A DNA stretch of 64,000 nucleotides from Brevundimonas mediterranea (GCF_011064825.1 NZ_CP048751.1:2728001-2792000), one strand, 5' to 3'; counted from the first letter of the stretch, positions 1-8,785 are shown. The notes: a model not told the origin generated them from the letters alone. Made by a program: numbers and translations.

Positions 1-786
1 CTGGTCGGCTATATGCCGATCCTGCTGGTCGCGGCCCTTCTGGAGGAGCGCGACCGTCTGTCCGAACGGGCGCGATCCGGGCAGGTCCGGGCGGAGCAAG
101 CCTCGGAGGCCAAGTCGCGCCTGCTCGCCAATGTGGCGCATGAGATCAAGAGCCCGGTCGCCGGCGTGATCGGCATCGGCAATCTGTGGTCGACCGGCCA
201 ACTCGGGCCTGTCACGCCCCAGCAGACGGAAATGGCGGACGTGCTGGTCAAGACCGCGCGACAGGTGGAGGCGCTGGCCCACGACCTGCTCGATGTGGCG
301 CGAGCCGAGTCCGGCGCGGTCAAGGTCGATCTGCGGCCGACGGATATTCCCGGCCTGCTGGAAGACGTCAGGCGTGCAGCCATGCTCAGGTCGGAAGCCC
401 AGTCGGTGGATGTGCAGGTGGTCTGCGAGGGCGACGGTCTGATCGCGGTGGCCGATTCCCAGCGACTGGCGCAGGTGATCGACAATCTGACCAGCAACGC
501 CCTCAAATACGGCGGCTCGGGCGGGCGGGTGATTCTGCGGGCGCTTCGTGCGGACCAGCATATCCGCATCGAGGTGGTCGATTTCGGCCCGGGCCTGTCC
601 TCGCAGAAGCAATCGCAGCTGTTCGAGCCCTTCAACCGTCTGGGACTGGAGCGATCCAGCGTGGAGGGCCACGGCGTCGGTCTGGCCATCGCCAAACGAC
701 TGGTCGAACTGCAGGGCGGCGCCATCGGCGTGATCTCGAGCCCCGGCGAGGGCGCGACCTTCTGGGTGAATCTGCCGCACGCCTGA
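1..786 (+). CDS. Sensor histidine kinase, C-terminal part (5' truncated by window)
   Basis: The frame is open from base 1, so the N-terminus lies outside the window. The first ~14 visible residues are hydrophobic and look like the end of a membrane segment, followed by a charged linker. A HisKA dimerisation domain has its phospho-acceptor His at visible residue ~47 (NVAHEIKSP). A HATPase_c domain follows with N box (DNLTSNALKYG), G1 (DFGPGLS) and G2 (GHGVGLAIAKRL). These are the full set of kinase motifs, so the enzyme should autophosphorylate and pass phosphate to a response regulator. No receiver domain is fused at the C-terminus and no regulator gene lies just downstream, so the partner and signal are unknown. 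Confidence 0.9.
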   Translation: MVGYMPILLVAALLEERDRLSERARSGQVRAEQASEAKSRLLANVAHEIKSPVAGVIGIGNLWSTGQLGPVTPQQTEMADVLVKTARQVEALAHDLLDVARAESGAVKVDLRPTDIPGLLEDVRRAAMLRSEAQSVDVQVVCEGDGLIAVADSQRLAQVIDNLTSNALKYGGSGGRVILRALRADQHIRIEVVDFGPGLSSQKQSQLFEPFNRLGLERSSVEGHGVGLAIAKRLVELQGGAIGVISSPGEGATFWVNLPHA

Positions 787-829
787 CCGCACGCTTGCGG
801 TTCCTTCGGCGCCGGGTAATGGTCCGGCC

Positions 830-1747
830 ATGGTCGTCATCGCTCTCGCCGTCGCTCTTGTGTCCGGGCAGGACACGTCCACGCCGCGCTCGGCCTCGGA
901 TCTGACGCGCGATCTCAACAGCGGACCGCCGTTCGCGACCTCCGCCCCAACCTCGGCTCCTGTTTCTGCTCCCGCGCAGGCCGTCCCGGCGCCTGCGCCT
1001 GCGCCCGTCCGGGTGGAGCCGGCCCCGCAGTCCAGGCCTGCGCCCCAGCCCTCGACCTTGACCCGCGACCTGAACAGCGCGCCGGCCTCGACCGCCCGGC
1101 CCGTGACGCCCGGGGCGCAGACGCCCGCTGCCCAAACGCCCGCTGCCCAAACGCCTGTTGCCCAAACGCCTGCTGCCCAGACGCCCGCTGCCCAGAGGCC
1201 GGTTACGCCGCCGCCTGCGCAGACCCCTGTCCGGTCTCCATCGACCGCCCCCGTCGTCCAGCGCCCCACCGCCGCGCCGACCCCTGCGCCGGTTCAGGCC
1301 AGTCCCGTGCGGCCCGCGCCTGCGCCCGCGCCAGCCCAGACGCCGTCAACGGTCGCTCCGGCGCCTGCGCCGCCCGTCGGGCCTCAAGGATTGGACGCTG
1401 CGGCCATGGCCGCCTTGCCGTTCACGCTGGACCTGCCGTCCGGAACCGTGCTGACCCAGTCGCGCGCCGGCGCTGACGCCCGAATCTACGCCGTCCGTCG
1501 CGGGGACACGGTTCTGGTCATGATCTACGCGGGTCCGGCGTCGCAGTTTCCCATCTATGACGGCCAGATGATCCAGGCCGGCGGACGGGCCTCCATCGTC
1601 GTGACCGAGGGCGGACGCCGCCTGGCCATCGAGCATCTGTTCCAGCGTGCGACCGCGCCGCTGGAAATCCACGTCTGGGTGGCGTCGCCGGACGGCGCCG
1701 ACCGCGAACAGGGCGAACGGATCGCCCAGTCGGTCGACGCCCGCTAG
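830..1747 (+). CDS. Proline/alanine-rich exported protein with C-terminal globular domain
   Basis: A 305-residue protein. The first ~13 residues are hydrophobic and could form a weak signal peptide or anchor, but they lack the usual positive charge. Residues ~20-185 are low-complexity Pro/Ala/Thr/Gln sequence, including five tandem QTPAA-type units. The last ~120 residues (from LDAAAMAALPF) look folded, with alternating beta-type segments. The motif TRDLNS occurs twice in the low-complexity part. The ATG at 830 is the only in-frame start after the kinase stop and has no clear ribosome binding site. The architecture suggests an envelope protein with a long spacer; no family is recognised. It converges on the VOC gene at 1754. 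Confidence 0.6.
   Translation: MVVIALAVALVSGQDTSTPRSASDLTRDLNSGPPFATSAPTSAPVSAPAQAVPAPAPAPVRVEPAPQSRPAPQPSTLTRDLNSAPASTARPVTPGAQTPAAQTPAAQTPVAQTPAAQTPAAQRPVTPPPAQTPVRSPSTAPVVQRPTAAPTPAPVQASPVRPAPAPAPAQTPSTVAPAPAPPVGPQGLDAAAMAALPFTLDLPSGTVLTQSRAGADARIYAVRRGDTVLVMIYAGPASQFPIYDGQMIQAGGRASIVVTEGGRRLAIEHLFQRATAPLEIHVWVASPDGADREQGERIAQSVDAR
1118..1192 (+). repeat. Five tandem 15-bp coding repeats
   Basis: Five consecutive 15-bp units close to CAGACGCCCGCTGCC encode QTPAA or QTPVA pentapeptides in the proline-rich protein. Unit differences are mostly third-position changes. A repeat array of this kind can change copy number by slippage. Confidence 0.85.
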
Positions 1748-1753
1748 GCGATC

Positions 1754-2095
1754 TCAGTTTTCGGACCAGACCGCCATTTCGGTTCCCGCCGGATCGGCGA
1801 AGTGGAACCGCCGGCCGCCGGGAAAGGCGTAGATCGGCTTCAGGATCACGCCGCCCGCCCCCTGGACCTTGGCCTGCATGGCTTCCAGATCGTGGGCGTA
1901 AAGGATGGGCAGGGGCGTCTTGGTCCGCTCGGCTTGGTCGGCGTCGAACCCTCCATCCAGTCCCTGGTCGAAGGCGGCGTAGGTCGGGCCGTAGTCGACG
2001 AAGGTCCAGCCGAAGGCCCGGCTGTAGAATTCCTTGGTTTCGGGCAGGCTGGCGGCGGGCAGTTCGAGGTAGTCCAGTTTTCCGTCTTCACGCAC
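1754..2095 (-). CDS. VOC superfamily (glyoxalase/bleomycin-resistance fold) protein
   Basis: A 113-residue protein beginning VREDGKLDYLELPA. It has the single-domain VOC pattern: an opening beta strand (LDYLELP), a helix with the typical F-Y-x-x-x-F-G-W segment, and a closing strand with FADPAGTEMAVW, where the Glu is the usual metal ligand position. The GTG at 2095 is chosen because AGGAG stands seven bases upstream on the minus strand; longer readings lack such a site. Substrate is unknown: VOC proteins of this size act as lyases, dioxygenases or binding proteins. Its stop lies 6 bp from that of the convergent proline-rich gene. Confidence 0.8.
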   Translation of the reverse strand: MREDGKLDYLELPAASLPETKEFYSRAFGWTFVDYGPTYAAFDQGLDGGFDADQAERTKTPLPILYAHDLEAMQAKVQGAGGVILKPIYAFPGGRRFHFADPAGTEMAVWSEN

Positions 2096-2194
2096 GGGTG
2101 ATCTCCTGGGGTACGGCGCCACCGACGAACCTCTCTTGCACGCCGCCCGGATGTGCGCAAACCTGCAAACGGTTCGCAGTTGCAGGAGTCGCTG

Positions 2195-2338
2195 ATGATC
2201 GTGATGACGACGGGTCTAACCGGCCTGATTGCTCTGATGCGACAGGATGAGAAGACGGCCGCACGAACGGAAGAGCGCGCCCCTGTCCGCCCGACAGTGG
2301 TTTCGGACGGTCAAAAGCTGCGCGCCCGACCAGGCTGA
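2195..2338 (+). CDS. Possible 47-residue small protein
   Basis: A short frame starting MIVMTTGLTGLIALMRQ with a hydrophobic N-terminal segment of ~15 residues and then a charged Arg/Glu-rich tail. GGAG lies five to six bases before the ATG. It sits between the start of the VOC gene and the end of aroC. The ribosome binding site and the membrane-like segment are the only support; no family is recognised. Confidence 0.35.
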   Translation: MIVMTTGLTGLIALMRQDEKTAARTEERAPVRPTVVSDGQKLRARPG

Positions 2339-2363
2339 TCGACCCGCCCTCAGTCCTTGGCCG

Positions 2364-3449
2364 TCAGCCCACCTGGGCGCGGTGGCGCAGCAGGGCGTCG
2401 GCCAGGACGCAGGCGGCCATGGCCTCGACCACCGGCACGGCGCGAAGGGCGACGCAGGGGTCGTGGCGGCCCTTGGTGCGAAGGTCGGTCTCCTCGCCGT
2501 CGCGGGTGATGGTCTGGCGCGGCGTCAGGATCGAGGAGGTGGGTTTGAACGCCACCCGCGCCGTCACCGGCTGGCCCGTCGATATGCCGCCCAGAACCCC
2601 GCCCGCATGGTTGGACAGGAAGACCGGCTGCTTGTTCAGGTCCAGCCGCATCTGGTCGGCGTTGTCCTCGCCCGACAGTTCAGCGGCCGCGAAGCCGGCG
2701 CCGATCTCGACGCCCTTGGCGGCGTTGATCGACATCAGGGCGGCGGCCAGTTCGGAATCCAGCTTGCCGTACAGGGGGGCGCCCCAGCCGGCCGGCACGC
2801 CTGTGACCTCCAGTGCGACCACGGCGCCGATGGACGAGCCGGCCTTGCGGATATCGTCCAGATAGGCCTCCCACGCGGACACGACGGCGCGCGACGCGGC
2901 GAACAGGGGATTGTCGTGGACGGCGTCGAAATCGATGTCTTCGGGGGCGATCCTGTGCGGGCCGATCTGGACCACGCCGGCGCGGATCTTCACGCCGTCG
3001 CCCAGCACCTTGCGCGCCACGGCGCCCGCCGCCACCCGGCTGGCGGTTTCCCGCGCCGAGGACCGTCCGCCGCCGCGCGGATCACGAACCCCGTATTTGG
3101 TCTGATAGGTGAAGTCGGCGTGGCCCGGCCGATAGGCGCGGGCGATCTCGCCATAGTCCTTGGACCGCTGGTCCTCGTTCTGGATCAGGATCGAGATGGG
3201 CGTGCCGGTGGTCACCGGGCCTTCGCCGTCGTCGAACACGCCCGACAGGATCTGGGCCGTATCGCTCTCGCGCCTCTGGGTCACGAAGCGCGAACCCCCG
3301 GGCTTGCGCTGATCCAGCCAGGGCTGGAGATCGGCCTCGGTCAGCGGGATCAGCGGCGGACAGCCGTCCACGACGCAGCCGATAGCCGGCCCATGGCTCT
3401 CGCCCCAAGTGGTCACGCGAAACAGATGGCCGAAGGTGTTGTGCGACAT
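2364..3449 (-). CDS. aroC: Chorismate synthase
   Basis: Converts 5-enolpyruvylshikimate-3-phosphate to chorismate using reduced FMN, the last step of the shikimate pathway. The 361-residue protein has the family signatures: [18 protein letters not shown] at the N-terminus, the [14 protein letters not shown] region, [16 protein letters not shown], and the C-terminal segment [18 protein letters not shown]. The start at [10 protein letters not shown] (3449) gives the normal length; the frame stays open upstream to 3740 but that is the opposite frame of vapC. It begins 8 bp after the vapC stop, so vapB, vapC and aroC may share a transcript. aroK and aroB are at the other end of the window. Confidence 0.97.
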   Translation of the reverse strand: MSHNTFGHLFRVTTWGESHGPAIGCVVDGCPPLIPLTEADLQPWLDQRKPGGSRFVTQRRESDTAQILSGVFDDGEGPVTTGTPISILIQNEDQRSKDYGEIARAYRPGHADFTYQTKYGVRDPRGGGRSSARETASRVAAGAVARKVLGDGVKIRAGVVQIGPHRIAPEDIDFDAVHDNPLFAASRAVVSAWEAYLDDIRKAGSSIGAVVALEVTGVPAGWGAPLYGKLDSELAAALMSINAAKGVEIGAGFAAAELSGEDNADQMRLDLNKQPVFLSNHAGGVLGGISTGQPVTARVAFKPTSSILTPRQTITRDGEETDLRTKGRHDPCVALRAVPVVEAMAACVLADALLRHRAQVG

Positions 3450-3457
3450 GGCCGACC

Positions 3458-3829
3458 CTAATGGTCGAGGACGGCGGCCAGGTCCAGTGTCCGGGCAGCC
3501 TCCTGTAGCCGACGATCCCGTGTCCACAGCCGCGCGCCGGGCGTCAGTCGGGTGGAGGCGAGGAGGTGAAGATCCAGATAGCCGACGCCAATCCCGAAAA
3601 GCCGGTTTTTTTCGATCAGGGTCAGCACCTCTTGGTGCGAGGCGGCGACAGCGGTCGGCAATCGCGAGAGTTGGTCGAGAAAGGCGCGGCGGTTGGCGAG
3701 GTTTCCAGCGGCCAGTTCGCCGATGATGGCGGGATGGCACAGGATGCCCTCGCCACGAAGCCGCTCAACCAGGGTCTGGTCTGTTGATCGCAGGTGCGCG
3801 ATCCATACCGAACTGTCGGCCAGGATCAT
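3458..3829 (-). CDS. vapC: VapC-type PIN-domain toxin
   Basis: A 123-residue PIN domain with the acidic residues expected of a VapC ribonuclease: Asp5 (MILADSS), Glu38 (IIGELAAG), Asp86 ([10 protein letters not shown]) and Asp105 (LWTRDRRL). All four are present, so the nuclease should be active. It overlaps the upstream vapB by four bases (ATGA), the usual antitoxin-toxin order. Family knowledge: VapC toxins cleave tRNA or rRNA and are neutralised by VapB, and the complex represses its own promoter. The RNA target cannot be read from the sequence. Confidence 0.9.
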   Translation of the reverse strand: MILADSSVWIAHLRSTDQTLVERLRGEGILCHPAIIGELAAGNLANRRAFLDQLSRLPTAVAASHQEVLTLIEKNRLFGIGVGYLDLHLLASTRLTPGARLWTRDRRLQEAARTLDLAAVLDH

Positions 3830-4029
3830 TCCTCGACCAATTCGGGGCGTCGCCGAGGCGCGGCTGTGGCTTTGGGGTCAGTTCCGCCCATGGCGGCCAG
3901 GCGACGCGCCGCCTCGCGGGCGACGAACGCCTTGAGGGCTTCACGAATGATCGCGGACCGCTCGGACAGACCGGAGTATTCCGCCGCCATTTCCATCAGT
4001 TCGTCATCGAGTGTCACGGTGGTTCGCAT
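3826..4029 (-). CDS. vapB: VapB-type antitoxin (ribbon-helix-helix)
   Basis: A 67-residue protein starting MRTTVTLDDELMEMA, the signature of the VapB/Arc-like ribbon-helix-helix family (DNA-binding strand RTTVTLDD, then two helices with SERSAIIREALKAF). The C-terminal ~25 residues are Pro/Arg-rich and would wrap around the toxin. The ATG at 4029 is preferred over one eight codons upstream because the family begins at MRTT and GAGG lies upstream. The frame ends inside the vapC start, so the two are translationally coupled. Confidence 0.88.
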   Translation of the reverse strand: MRTTVTLDDELMEMAAEYSGLSERSAIIREALKAFVAREAARRLAAMGGTDPKATAAPRRRPELVEE

Positions 4030-4087
4030 GGCGTGCCTCATCAAAAACGTCACCAGATGATGCGCTCAATGATGTGACGCTTCAAGA

Positions 4088-4822
4088 TCAGGCCGCCAGA
4101 CGCTCCGGCGCCCAGGCGCGGGTGAACCGGACCAGCATATCCTCGGCGGCCGAGGGCGCCTCCGACGACGGGGTCAGGGTCACGAACAGATGGCCCGCAG
4201 GATGGGGACCGCGCGCCGGCAGGCCCATGTCCTTGAACCGCACCCGCGCCGGCGCCGCCATCTCCGGCGTGATCCAGGCCGAGCGGGCGCCCGCATGGGT
4301 TTCGATCTCGACCCGGCCGCCTTCGTCCAGCAGGCGCGAGGGGGTGGGCCAGGTCATGAACAGGTCGTCGCCCATGACCGAAAGCCCGTCCTCGGGCCGG
4401 ATCAGCACCGCCAGATACAGGTCCGAACCGTCCGTCGCGCCGCCGCGCAGCCGCAGATGCTCGCCCGTGCGCAGGCCCGCCGGGACGGCGACCCGAACCG
4501 TGCGTGCGCCCAGCCTCAGTTCGACCCGCGCGCCGGCCAGGGCCTGCATCGGGCTGAGCCCCAGCACCGGCCGCGGCGCGGGGCGTTCGGCGGGCGCCGC
4601 CAGGCTCGGACGGGCAGGGGCGTGGGCCTGGATCAGGCGGTAGGCGGCGATCACCCGCCGGAACCGTTCGGCGTCTCCGCCGGCCTGGTCCGGACGCGCC
4701 GCCTTCACCGCTGCACGGAAGGCGGTTTTCAGGGCGGCGGCGTCGGTCGCGCCGTGCAGACCCAGGATCGACAGGGCTTCGCGAACGGCGGCGGCGTCGG
4801 AGGTGGAACGGATGGCGCTCAT
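4088..4822 (-). CDS. DnaJ-like protein with degenerate J domain and DnaJ C-terminal domain
   Basis: A 244-residue protein. Residues ~10-70 resemble a J domain (AAAVREALSILGL, then KTAFRAAVKAARPDQAGGD and a final helix with FRRVIAAYRLIQ), but the invariant HPD tripeptide reads RPD. The second half matches the DnaJ/CbpA C-terminal substrate-binding beta domain (ARVELRLGARTVRVAVPAGLRTGEHLRLRG, GDDLFMTWPTP). No zinc-finger Cys repeats are present, as in CbpA-type co-chaperones. Without the His, stimulation of DnaK ATPase would be expected to fail, so it may bind substrate or act as a modified co-chaperone. It is transcribed divergently from pdxH. Confidence 0.8.
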   Translation of the reverse strand: MSAIRSTSDAAAVREALSILGLHGATDAAALKTAFRAAVKAARPDQAGGDAERFRRVIAAYRLIQAHAPARPSLAAPAERPAPRPVLGLSPMQALAGARVELRLGARTVRVAVPAGLRTGEHLRLRGGATDGSDLYLAVLIRPEDGLSVMGDDLFMTWPTPSRLLDEGGRVEIETHAGARSAWITPEMAAPARVRFKDMGLPARGPHPAGHLFVTLTPSSEAPSAAEDMLVRFTRAWAPERLAA

Positions 4823-4870
4823 TCCCGTACCGTTCGCGCCTTAGGGTCAATGCCGGGTTAACTTAACTTT

Positions 4871-4930
4871 TCGGGCTACCGCGCTTCGCGCCCCTTGAGG
4901 CCATTCATGTCGGGCTACCGCGCCTCGCGC
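4871..4930. repeat. Pair of 21-bp direct repeats before pdxH
   Basis: TCGGGCTACCGCGCTTCGCGC at 4871-4891 recurs at 4910-4930 with one mismatch, 39 bp apart. The pair fills the space between the divergent dnaJ-like gene and pdxH. It may be a paired binding site or a remnant of duplication. Confidence 0.7.
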
Positions 4931-5000
4931 GACTGGAGCCCGGGGGGCCGTTTTGATCCCGATCATTTCCACCGCCTCTGTCCCGCGCTAAGTCAGGCGC

Positions 5001-5675
5001 ATGACCCCCCCCGTGATCCCGCCCAGCCCGTCGCGCGAAGAGTACGCGCGCGACTATGCCGCCGCCCTTGCCGTCAATGGCGACGAGACGATCTTTGACC
5101 GGGTCGAGCCCATCGGCCTGTTCGTCGAATGGCTGGCCGAGGCGGGGGCGCACGAGGTCAATGATTCCAACGCCATGACCCTGTCTACGGTGGACGCCGA
5201 CGGCATGCCTGACGCCCGGATCGTCCTGCTGAAGGATGTGGATGGGCGCGGCTTCACCTTCTATTCGAACCGCGAGAGCGCCAAGGGTCTGGAGCTGGAC
5301 GCCCGTCCGGTGGCCGCCCTGACCTTCCACTGGAAGTCGTTGCGGCGTCAGGTGCGGGTGCGCGGCCAGGTGCAGCCGGTCAGCAAGGAAGAGGCCGACG
5401 CCTATTTCGCCAGCCGCGCCCGCGAGAGCCGGGTCGGGGCCTGGGCCTCGGACCAGTCTCGTCCGCTGGACACGCGTGCGACGCTGGAAGGCGCCGTGGC
5501 GCGCGAGACCGCCCGGTTCGAAGGCGACGAGGTGCCGCGCCCCGAACGCTGGACCGGCTGGCGTGTGACGCCGCAAAGCGTCGAATTCTGGCGCGACCGT
5601 CCATTCCGCCTGCACGACCGGCTGCGCTTCACGCGCGACGGCGACGCCTGGAGCCGCGAACGCCTCTGGCCTTGA
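5001..5675 (+). CDS. pdxH: Pyridoxamine 5'-phosphate oxidase
   Basis: Oxidises pyridoxamine or pyridoxine 5'-phosphate to pyridoxal 5'-phosphate with FMN and O2, the last step of PLP synthesis. The 224 residues cover the whole family: the FMN-binding core ([34 protein letters not shown] as separate strands), [14 protein letters not shown], and the C-terminal dimerisation segment with [11 protein letters not shown] and RLWP, where the family usually ends. The ATG at 5001 follows the divergent spacer with the direct repeats. PLP is used by enzymes encoded elsewhere in the window, such as the threonine aldolase, but there is no operon link. Confidence 0.96.
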   Translation: MTPPVIPPSPSREEYARDYAAALAVNGDETIFDRVEPIGLFVEWLAEAGAHEVNDSNAMTLSTVDADGMPDARIVLLKDVDGRGFTFYSNRESAKGLELDARPVAALTFHWKSLRRQVRVRGQVQPVSKEEADAYFASRARESRVGAWASDQSRPLDTRATLEGAVARETARFEGDEVPRPERWTGWRVTPQSVEFWRDRPFRLHDRLRFTRDGDAWSRERLWP

Positions 5676-5752
5676 TGTCGCGGCCGTTCGGCGCGAACGA
5701 AACGCTCTGGCTTCGGCCGCGTTAAGCTCGCTCGTCTCGGCCAAGGGTCTTC

Positions 5753-7348
5753 ATGCGTTTTCTGTCGCTTCTGTTTGCGTCCCTGCTGCTTGCGGCCTGC
5801 GCCACCCATCCCGGCAAGGTCGATCATGTCCGGTTCGCCAGCGACGCCCGGTCCGTGCTGGCGACGACCCAGGCCGGGACGGTGCGCGGCGTTCAGGGCG
5901 CGGGGGTTCGCGCCTTTCTGGGCGTGCCCTTCGCCCGTCCGCCGGTCGGCGATCTACGCTGGCGCGCGCCGCAGCCGATCCAGGCCTGGACCGGCGTGCG
6001 CGATGCGACCCGGCCGGGATCGGACTGCACCCAGGCCATTGGGCGCAAGGCCATTCTGGGCGGGGGCGGCGGCCTCGTCGTGGGGGGCGAGGACTGTCTG
6101 TATCTGAACATCTATATGCCCGCCGGAGACGCCGCCGAGCTGCGGCCGGTGATGGTCTATATCCCCGGGGGCGCCTTCACTGTGGGCTCGGGCGTCAACT
6201 ATGATCCGTCGAAACTGGCCGCCGATCAGGATCGGGTGGTCGTCACCCTGAACTACCGCCTGGGCGCCCTGGGCTGGCTGGCCCATCCGAAATTCCAGGC
6301 GGAGAGCGAAGGCTTCGGCGGCAATTTCGGCCTGATGGACCAGCAGGCGGCCCTGCAATGGGTGAATCGGAACATCGCGGCCTTCGGCGGCGATCCGGCC
6401 AATGTGACCCTGTTCGCCGAGAGCGCAGGGGCATGGACGGCCTGCTACCTGATGGCCTCGCCCAAATCCGAGGGTCTGTACCAGCGGGTCATCATGCAAA
6501 GCGGCGGATGTCTGGAGCCGTCGTCCCTGGTCAGCGCGGAGGAGGCGGCCAGGACCGGGGCGAAGTTTGCGGAAAACCTGGGGTGTGGCGGCTCCGATCA
6601 GATCGACTGTCTGAAGGCCCTGCCGGCCTGGCGGTTGGCGCGCGCGCCGTCCCTGCGGGCGGGGATCAATGGGCCTGGATCCTGGGGACCGGTTCATACC
6701 GACGCGACCGTGCCGGAAAACCCGGCCCTGGCGATCCATGAGGGCCGCTTCACCCGCGTGCCGGTCATCGTCGGCACGAACCTGGACGAGGGGCGGCTGT
6801 TCGCCAACGAGGTCAAGGATATGGATCGCTACCAGAAGGAGACGATCTGGATGTACGGCGATGTCGGCCCGCGCGTGCTGGACCGTTATCCGGTCGGTCC
6901 TGAGGGGCCGGCCTACGCCATCGCTGCGAACTTCACCGACCAGAGGTTCGCCTGTCCGTCCCAGGCCCTGCGCCGTCAGTTGTCCCGGTATGTGCCGGTC
7001 TGGGGCTATGAGTTCGCGGATCGCGGCGCGCCCTTCGTCCTGCCGGACTGGCTGGTCGGCCTGGACCTGGGCGCCTATCACGCCAGCGAACTGGCCTATG
7101 TGTTCGGGACCAGTTGGGTCTTCACCGATGTGAAGCGGTTCACCCCCCGACAGAAGGCCCTGTCGGATCGGATGCAGCGGCTGTGGGCCGGTTTCGGCCA
7201 GGGCGACTTCGGCCCCGAATGGCCCCGCGTCGAGGGTGCGGGGCCGGTGCGGGTGTTCACGGCCCAGGGCGACCGACTGGATAAGGACTTCTTCGGCCGC
7301 CACCACTGCGACTTCTGGGACGGAACGCCTTTCGGCGCGGTCCAGTAG
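5753..7348 (+). CDS. Type B carboxylesterase, lipoprotein
   Basis: A 531-residue alpha/beta-hydrolase. The N-terminus has a lipoprotein signal with lipobox LLAAC (Cys ~18), so it should be membrane-anchored and face the periplasm. Hallmarks of the type B esterase family: FLGVPFARPPVGDLRW, EDCLYLNIYMP, the oxyanion segment GGAFTVGSG, and the nucleophile elbow FAESAGAW with Ser ~224 (family usually GESAG). The acid is likely Glu in GTNLDEGRLF and the His lies in AYHASELAYVFG. Substrate is unknown; relatives hydrolyse para-nitrobenzyl and other hydrophobic esters. It converges on the L,D-transpeptidase gene with no gap between the stop codons. Confidence 0.92.
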   Translation: MRFLSLLFASLLLAACATHPGKVDHVRFASDARSVLATTQAGTVRGVQGAGVRAFLGVPFARPPVGDLRWRAPQPIQAWTGVRDATRPGSDCTQAIGRKAILGGGGGLVVGGEDCLYLNIYMPAGDAAELRPVMVYIPGGAFTVGSGVNYDPSKLAADQDRVVVTLNYRLGALGWLAHPKFQAESEGFGGNFGLMDQQAALQWVNRNIAAFGGDPANVTLFAESAGAWTACYLMASPKSEGLYQRVIMQSGGCLEPSSLVSAEEAARTGAKFAENLGCGGSDQIDCLKALPAWRLARAPSLRAGINGPGSWGPVHTDATVPENPALAIHEGRFTRVPVIVGTNLDEGRLFANEVKDMDRYQKETIWMYGDVGPRVLDRYPVGPEGPAYAIAANFTDQRFACPSQALRRQLSRYVPVWGYEFADRGAPFVLPDWLVGLDLGAYHASELAYVFGTSWVFTDVKRFTPRQKALSDRMQRLWAGFGQGDFGPEWPRVEGAGPVRVFTAQGDRLDKDFFGRHHCDFWDGTPFGAVQ

Positions 7349-8404
7349 TCAGACGAACCGCACGGTCACGCCGGGCTTGACCTTGTCGGCCAGCATCCAG
7401 GCGTCCCAGTTGGTCAGGCGGACGCAGCCGTGCGAGGCGGTCTTGCCGACCAGATGCGGGTCGGGCGTGCCGTGGATGCCGTAGCTGGGCTTGTTCAGAT
7501 CGATCCAGACCACGCCGACCGGATTGTTCGGTCCCGGCTGAACCATGACCTTGCGGCTTCCTTCGCCAAAGCTCAGCTTGGACGGGTCATAGGTATAGTT
7601 CGGATTGCGGGCGACGCCGTTGACCTTGACCGTGCCGGTGGGCGTCGGATTGTCGCCGCTGCCGATGGTGGCCGGGAAATAGGCGATCAGCTTGCCATCG
7701 GCGGCGAACGCCTTGACCGACCCCTCGGCCTTGTTGACGTCGATATGGTCCACCTCGGCGGGCAGGGGCTTGGTGTTCACCGCCGGAACCAGCAGGGGCT
7801 GACCGACACGGTTGAAGTCTGCGCCCGGATTCATCGCCCGCAGCAGGCCCTCGGTCACGTGGAAACGTTCGGCCAGGGCTTCGACGATATTGGCGTAGCC
7901 CATCGCGGCCGCCTCGCCCTGGGCTTCCAGATCAGTCGGAACCACGCCGATATAGGGGCCGGCGACGTCCTCCTGCGTGATCCGATAGGTCGAGGTCACG
8001 GCGCCGATCCCCACGGCGCGAAGCCGGCCCATGATGTCGGCGTCCAGTTCGCCGGTGACGGGCAGACCCTGCGCCTCCTGGAAGGCCGAGATCGCCTGAC
8101 GCATGTTCGAGCCGGCCAGTCCGTCGATGGCGCCGGGCGAAAACCGCGCCCGTTGCAGCAAAATCTGGGCGCGGATCAGGGCCGGTTCCGGTTGAGCCGG
8201 ATTTTGCGCCGTCGTCGGGGGCGCGTCGGGTGCGGGGGGCGAATAGGCGCTGTTCTCGATGGCGTCGCGCGACAGGGGGCCTGACTGCCCGACTTCGGCG
8301 GCGGGGGACGTCGCCGCATCTCGGTCATTGTCGGCGGGCGGGGAACAGGCGGCCAGGGTCAGGACGGCGAGACTGGAGGCGAGGCAGGCGAAACGGCGGT
8401 TCAT
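7349..8404 (-). CDS. L,D-transpeptidase (YkuD) lipoprotein with peptidoglycan-binding domain
   Basis: A 351-residue protein starting MNRRFACLASSLAVLTLAAC, a lipoprotein signal ending at the lipobox Cys. Residues ~65-120 form a PG_binding_1 repeat (LLQRARFSPGAIDGLAGSNMRQAISAFQEAQGLP as helices). A LysM-like region follows. The C-terminal YkuD domain carries the catalytic motif HGTPD...SHGCVRLTN with the nucleophile Cys. Such enzymes form 3-3 peptidoglycan crosslinks or attach lipoproteins to the wall. An in-frame TTG nine codons upstream is possible, but the ATG gives the standard signal peptide. Neither start has a strong ribosome binding site. Confidence 0.92.
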   Translation of the reverse strand: MNRRFACLASSLAVLTLAACSPPADNDRDAATSPAAEVGQSGPLSRDAIENSAYSPPAPDAPPTTAQNPAQPEPALIRAQILLQRARFSPGAIDGLAGSNMRQAISAFQEAQGLPVTGELDADIMGRLRAVGIGAVTSTYRITQEDVAGPYIGVVPTDLEAQGEAAAMGYANIVEALAERFHVTEGLLRAMNPGADFNRVGQPLLVPAVNTKPLPAEVDHIDVNKAEGSVKAFAADGKLIAYFPATIGSGDNPTPTGTVKVNGVARNPNYTYDPSKLSFGEGSRKVMVQPGPNNPVGVVWIDLNKPSYGIHGTPDPHLVGKTASHGCVRLTNWDAWMLADKVKPGVTVRFV

Positions 8405-8450
8405 TCGGGAGCTTTCGGAGGCGACAGACAAGGGCGTGGTAGCGTCGGGT

Positions 8451-8612
8451 TCAGTTCTCTTCGCCCGTCGCGGGATCGGTCGCGGTCTCGCCCGAGTTGC
8501 TGGAGCCTTCCGAGCCCTTGGGTTCGGTCGCGGGGCGCGGCGGTTCGCCGTCGTGGTCCGGACGCAGGTTTTCGTTCTCTACGTTGCGATTGTCGGGGCG
8601 TGCGTCTGTCAT
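8451..8612 (-). CDS. Small acidic disordered protein
   Basis: A 53-residue protein (MTDARPDNRNVENENLRPD...) rich in Glu, Asp, Pro, Ser and Gly, with no hydrophobic core, so probably unstructured. The start is well supported: CCAGGAG stands five bases before the ATG on the minus strand. The frame continues upstream, but that part overlaps the next gene's leader and has no ribosome binding site. It lies between the L,D-transpeptidase and the divergent acyltransferase gene. No function is recognised. Confidence 0.6.
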   Translation of the reverse strand: MTDARPDNRNVENENLRPDHDGEPPRPATEPKGSEGSSNSGETATDPATGEEN

Positions 8613-8785
8613 GGGGGTCTCCTGGCGGAGCAGGCCTCCGCAGGATGGCAACGCGCGCGGGCCGGCGGGGCTCCCGGCTGTGGCGATATCACCCCGTTCA
8701 CCATGACGATGAACCATACCGAAACGGGCCATGGCGCATGGTTTCTGGAATGGACCTTGCTCCCAAGGGTCGCATGAGGACGCGC

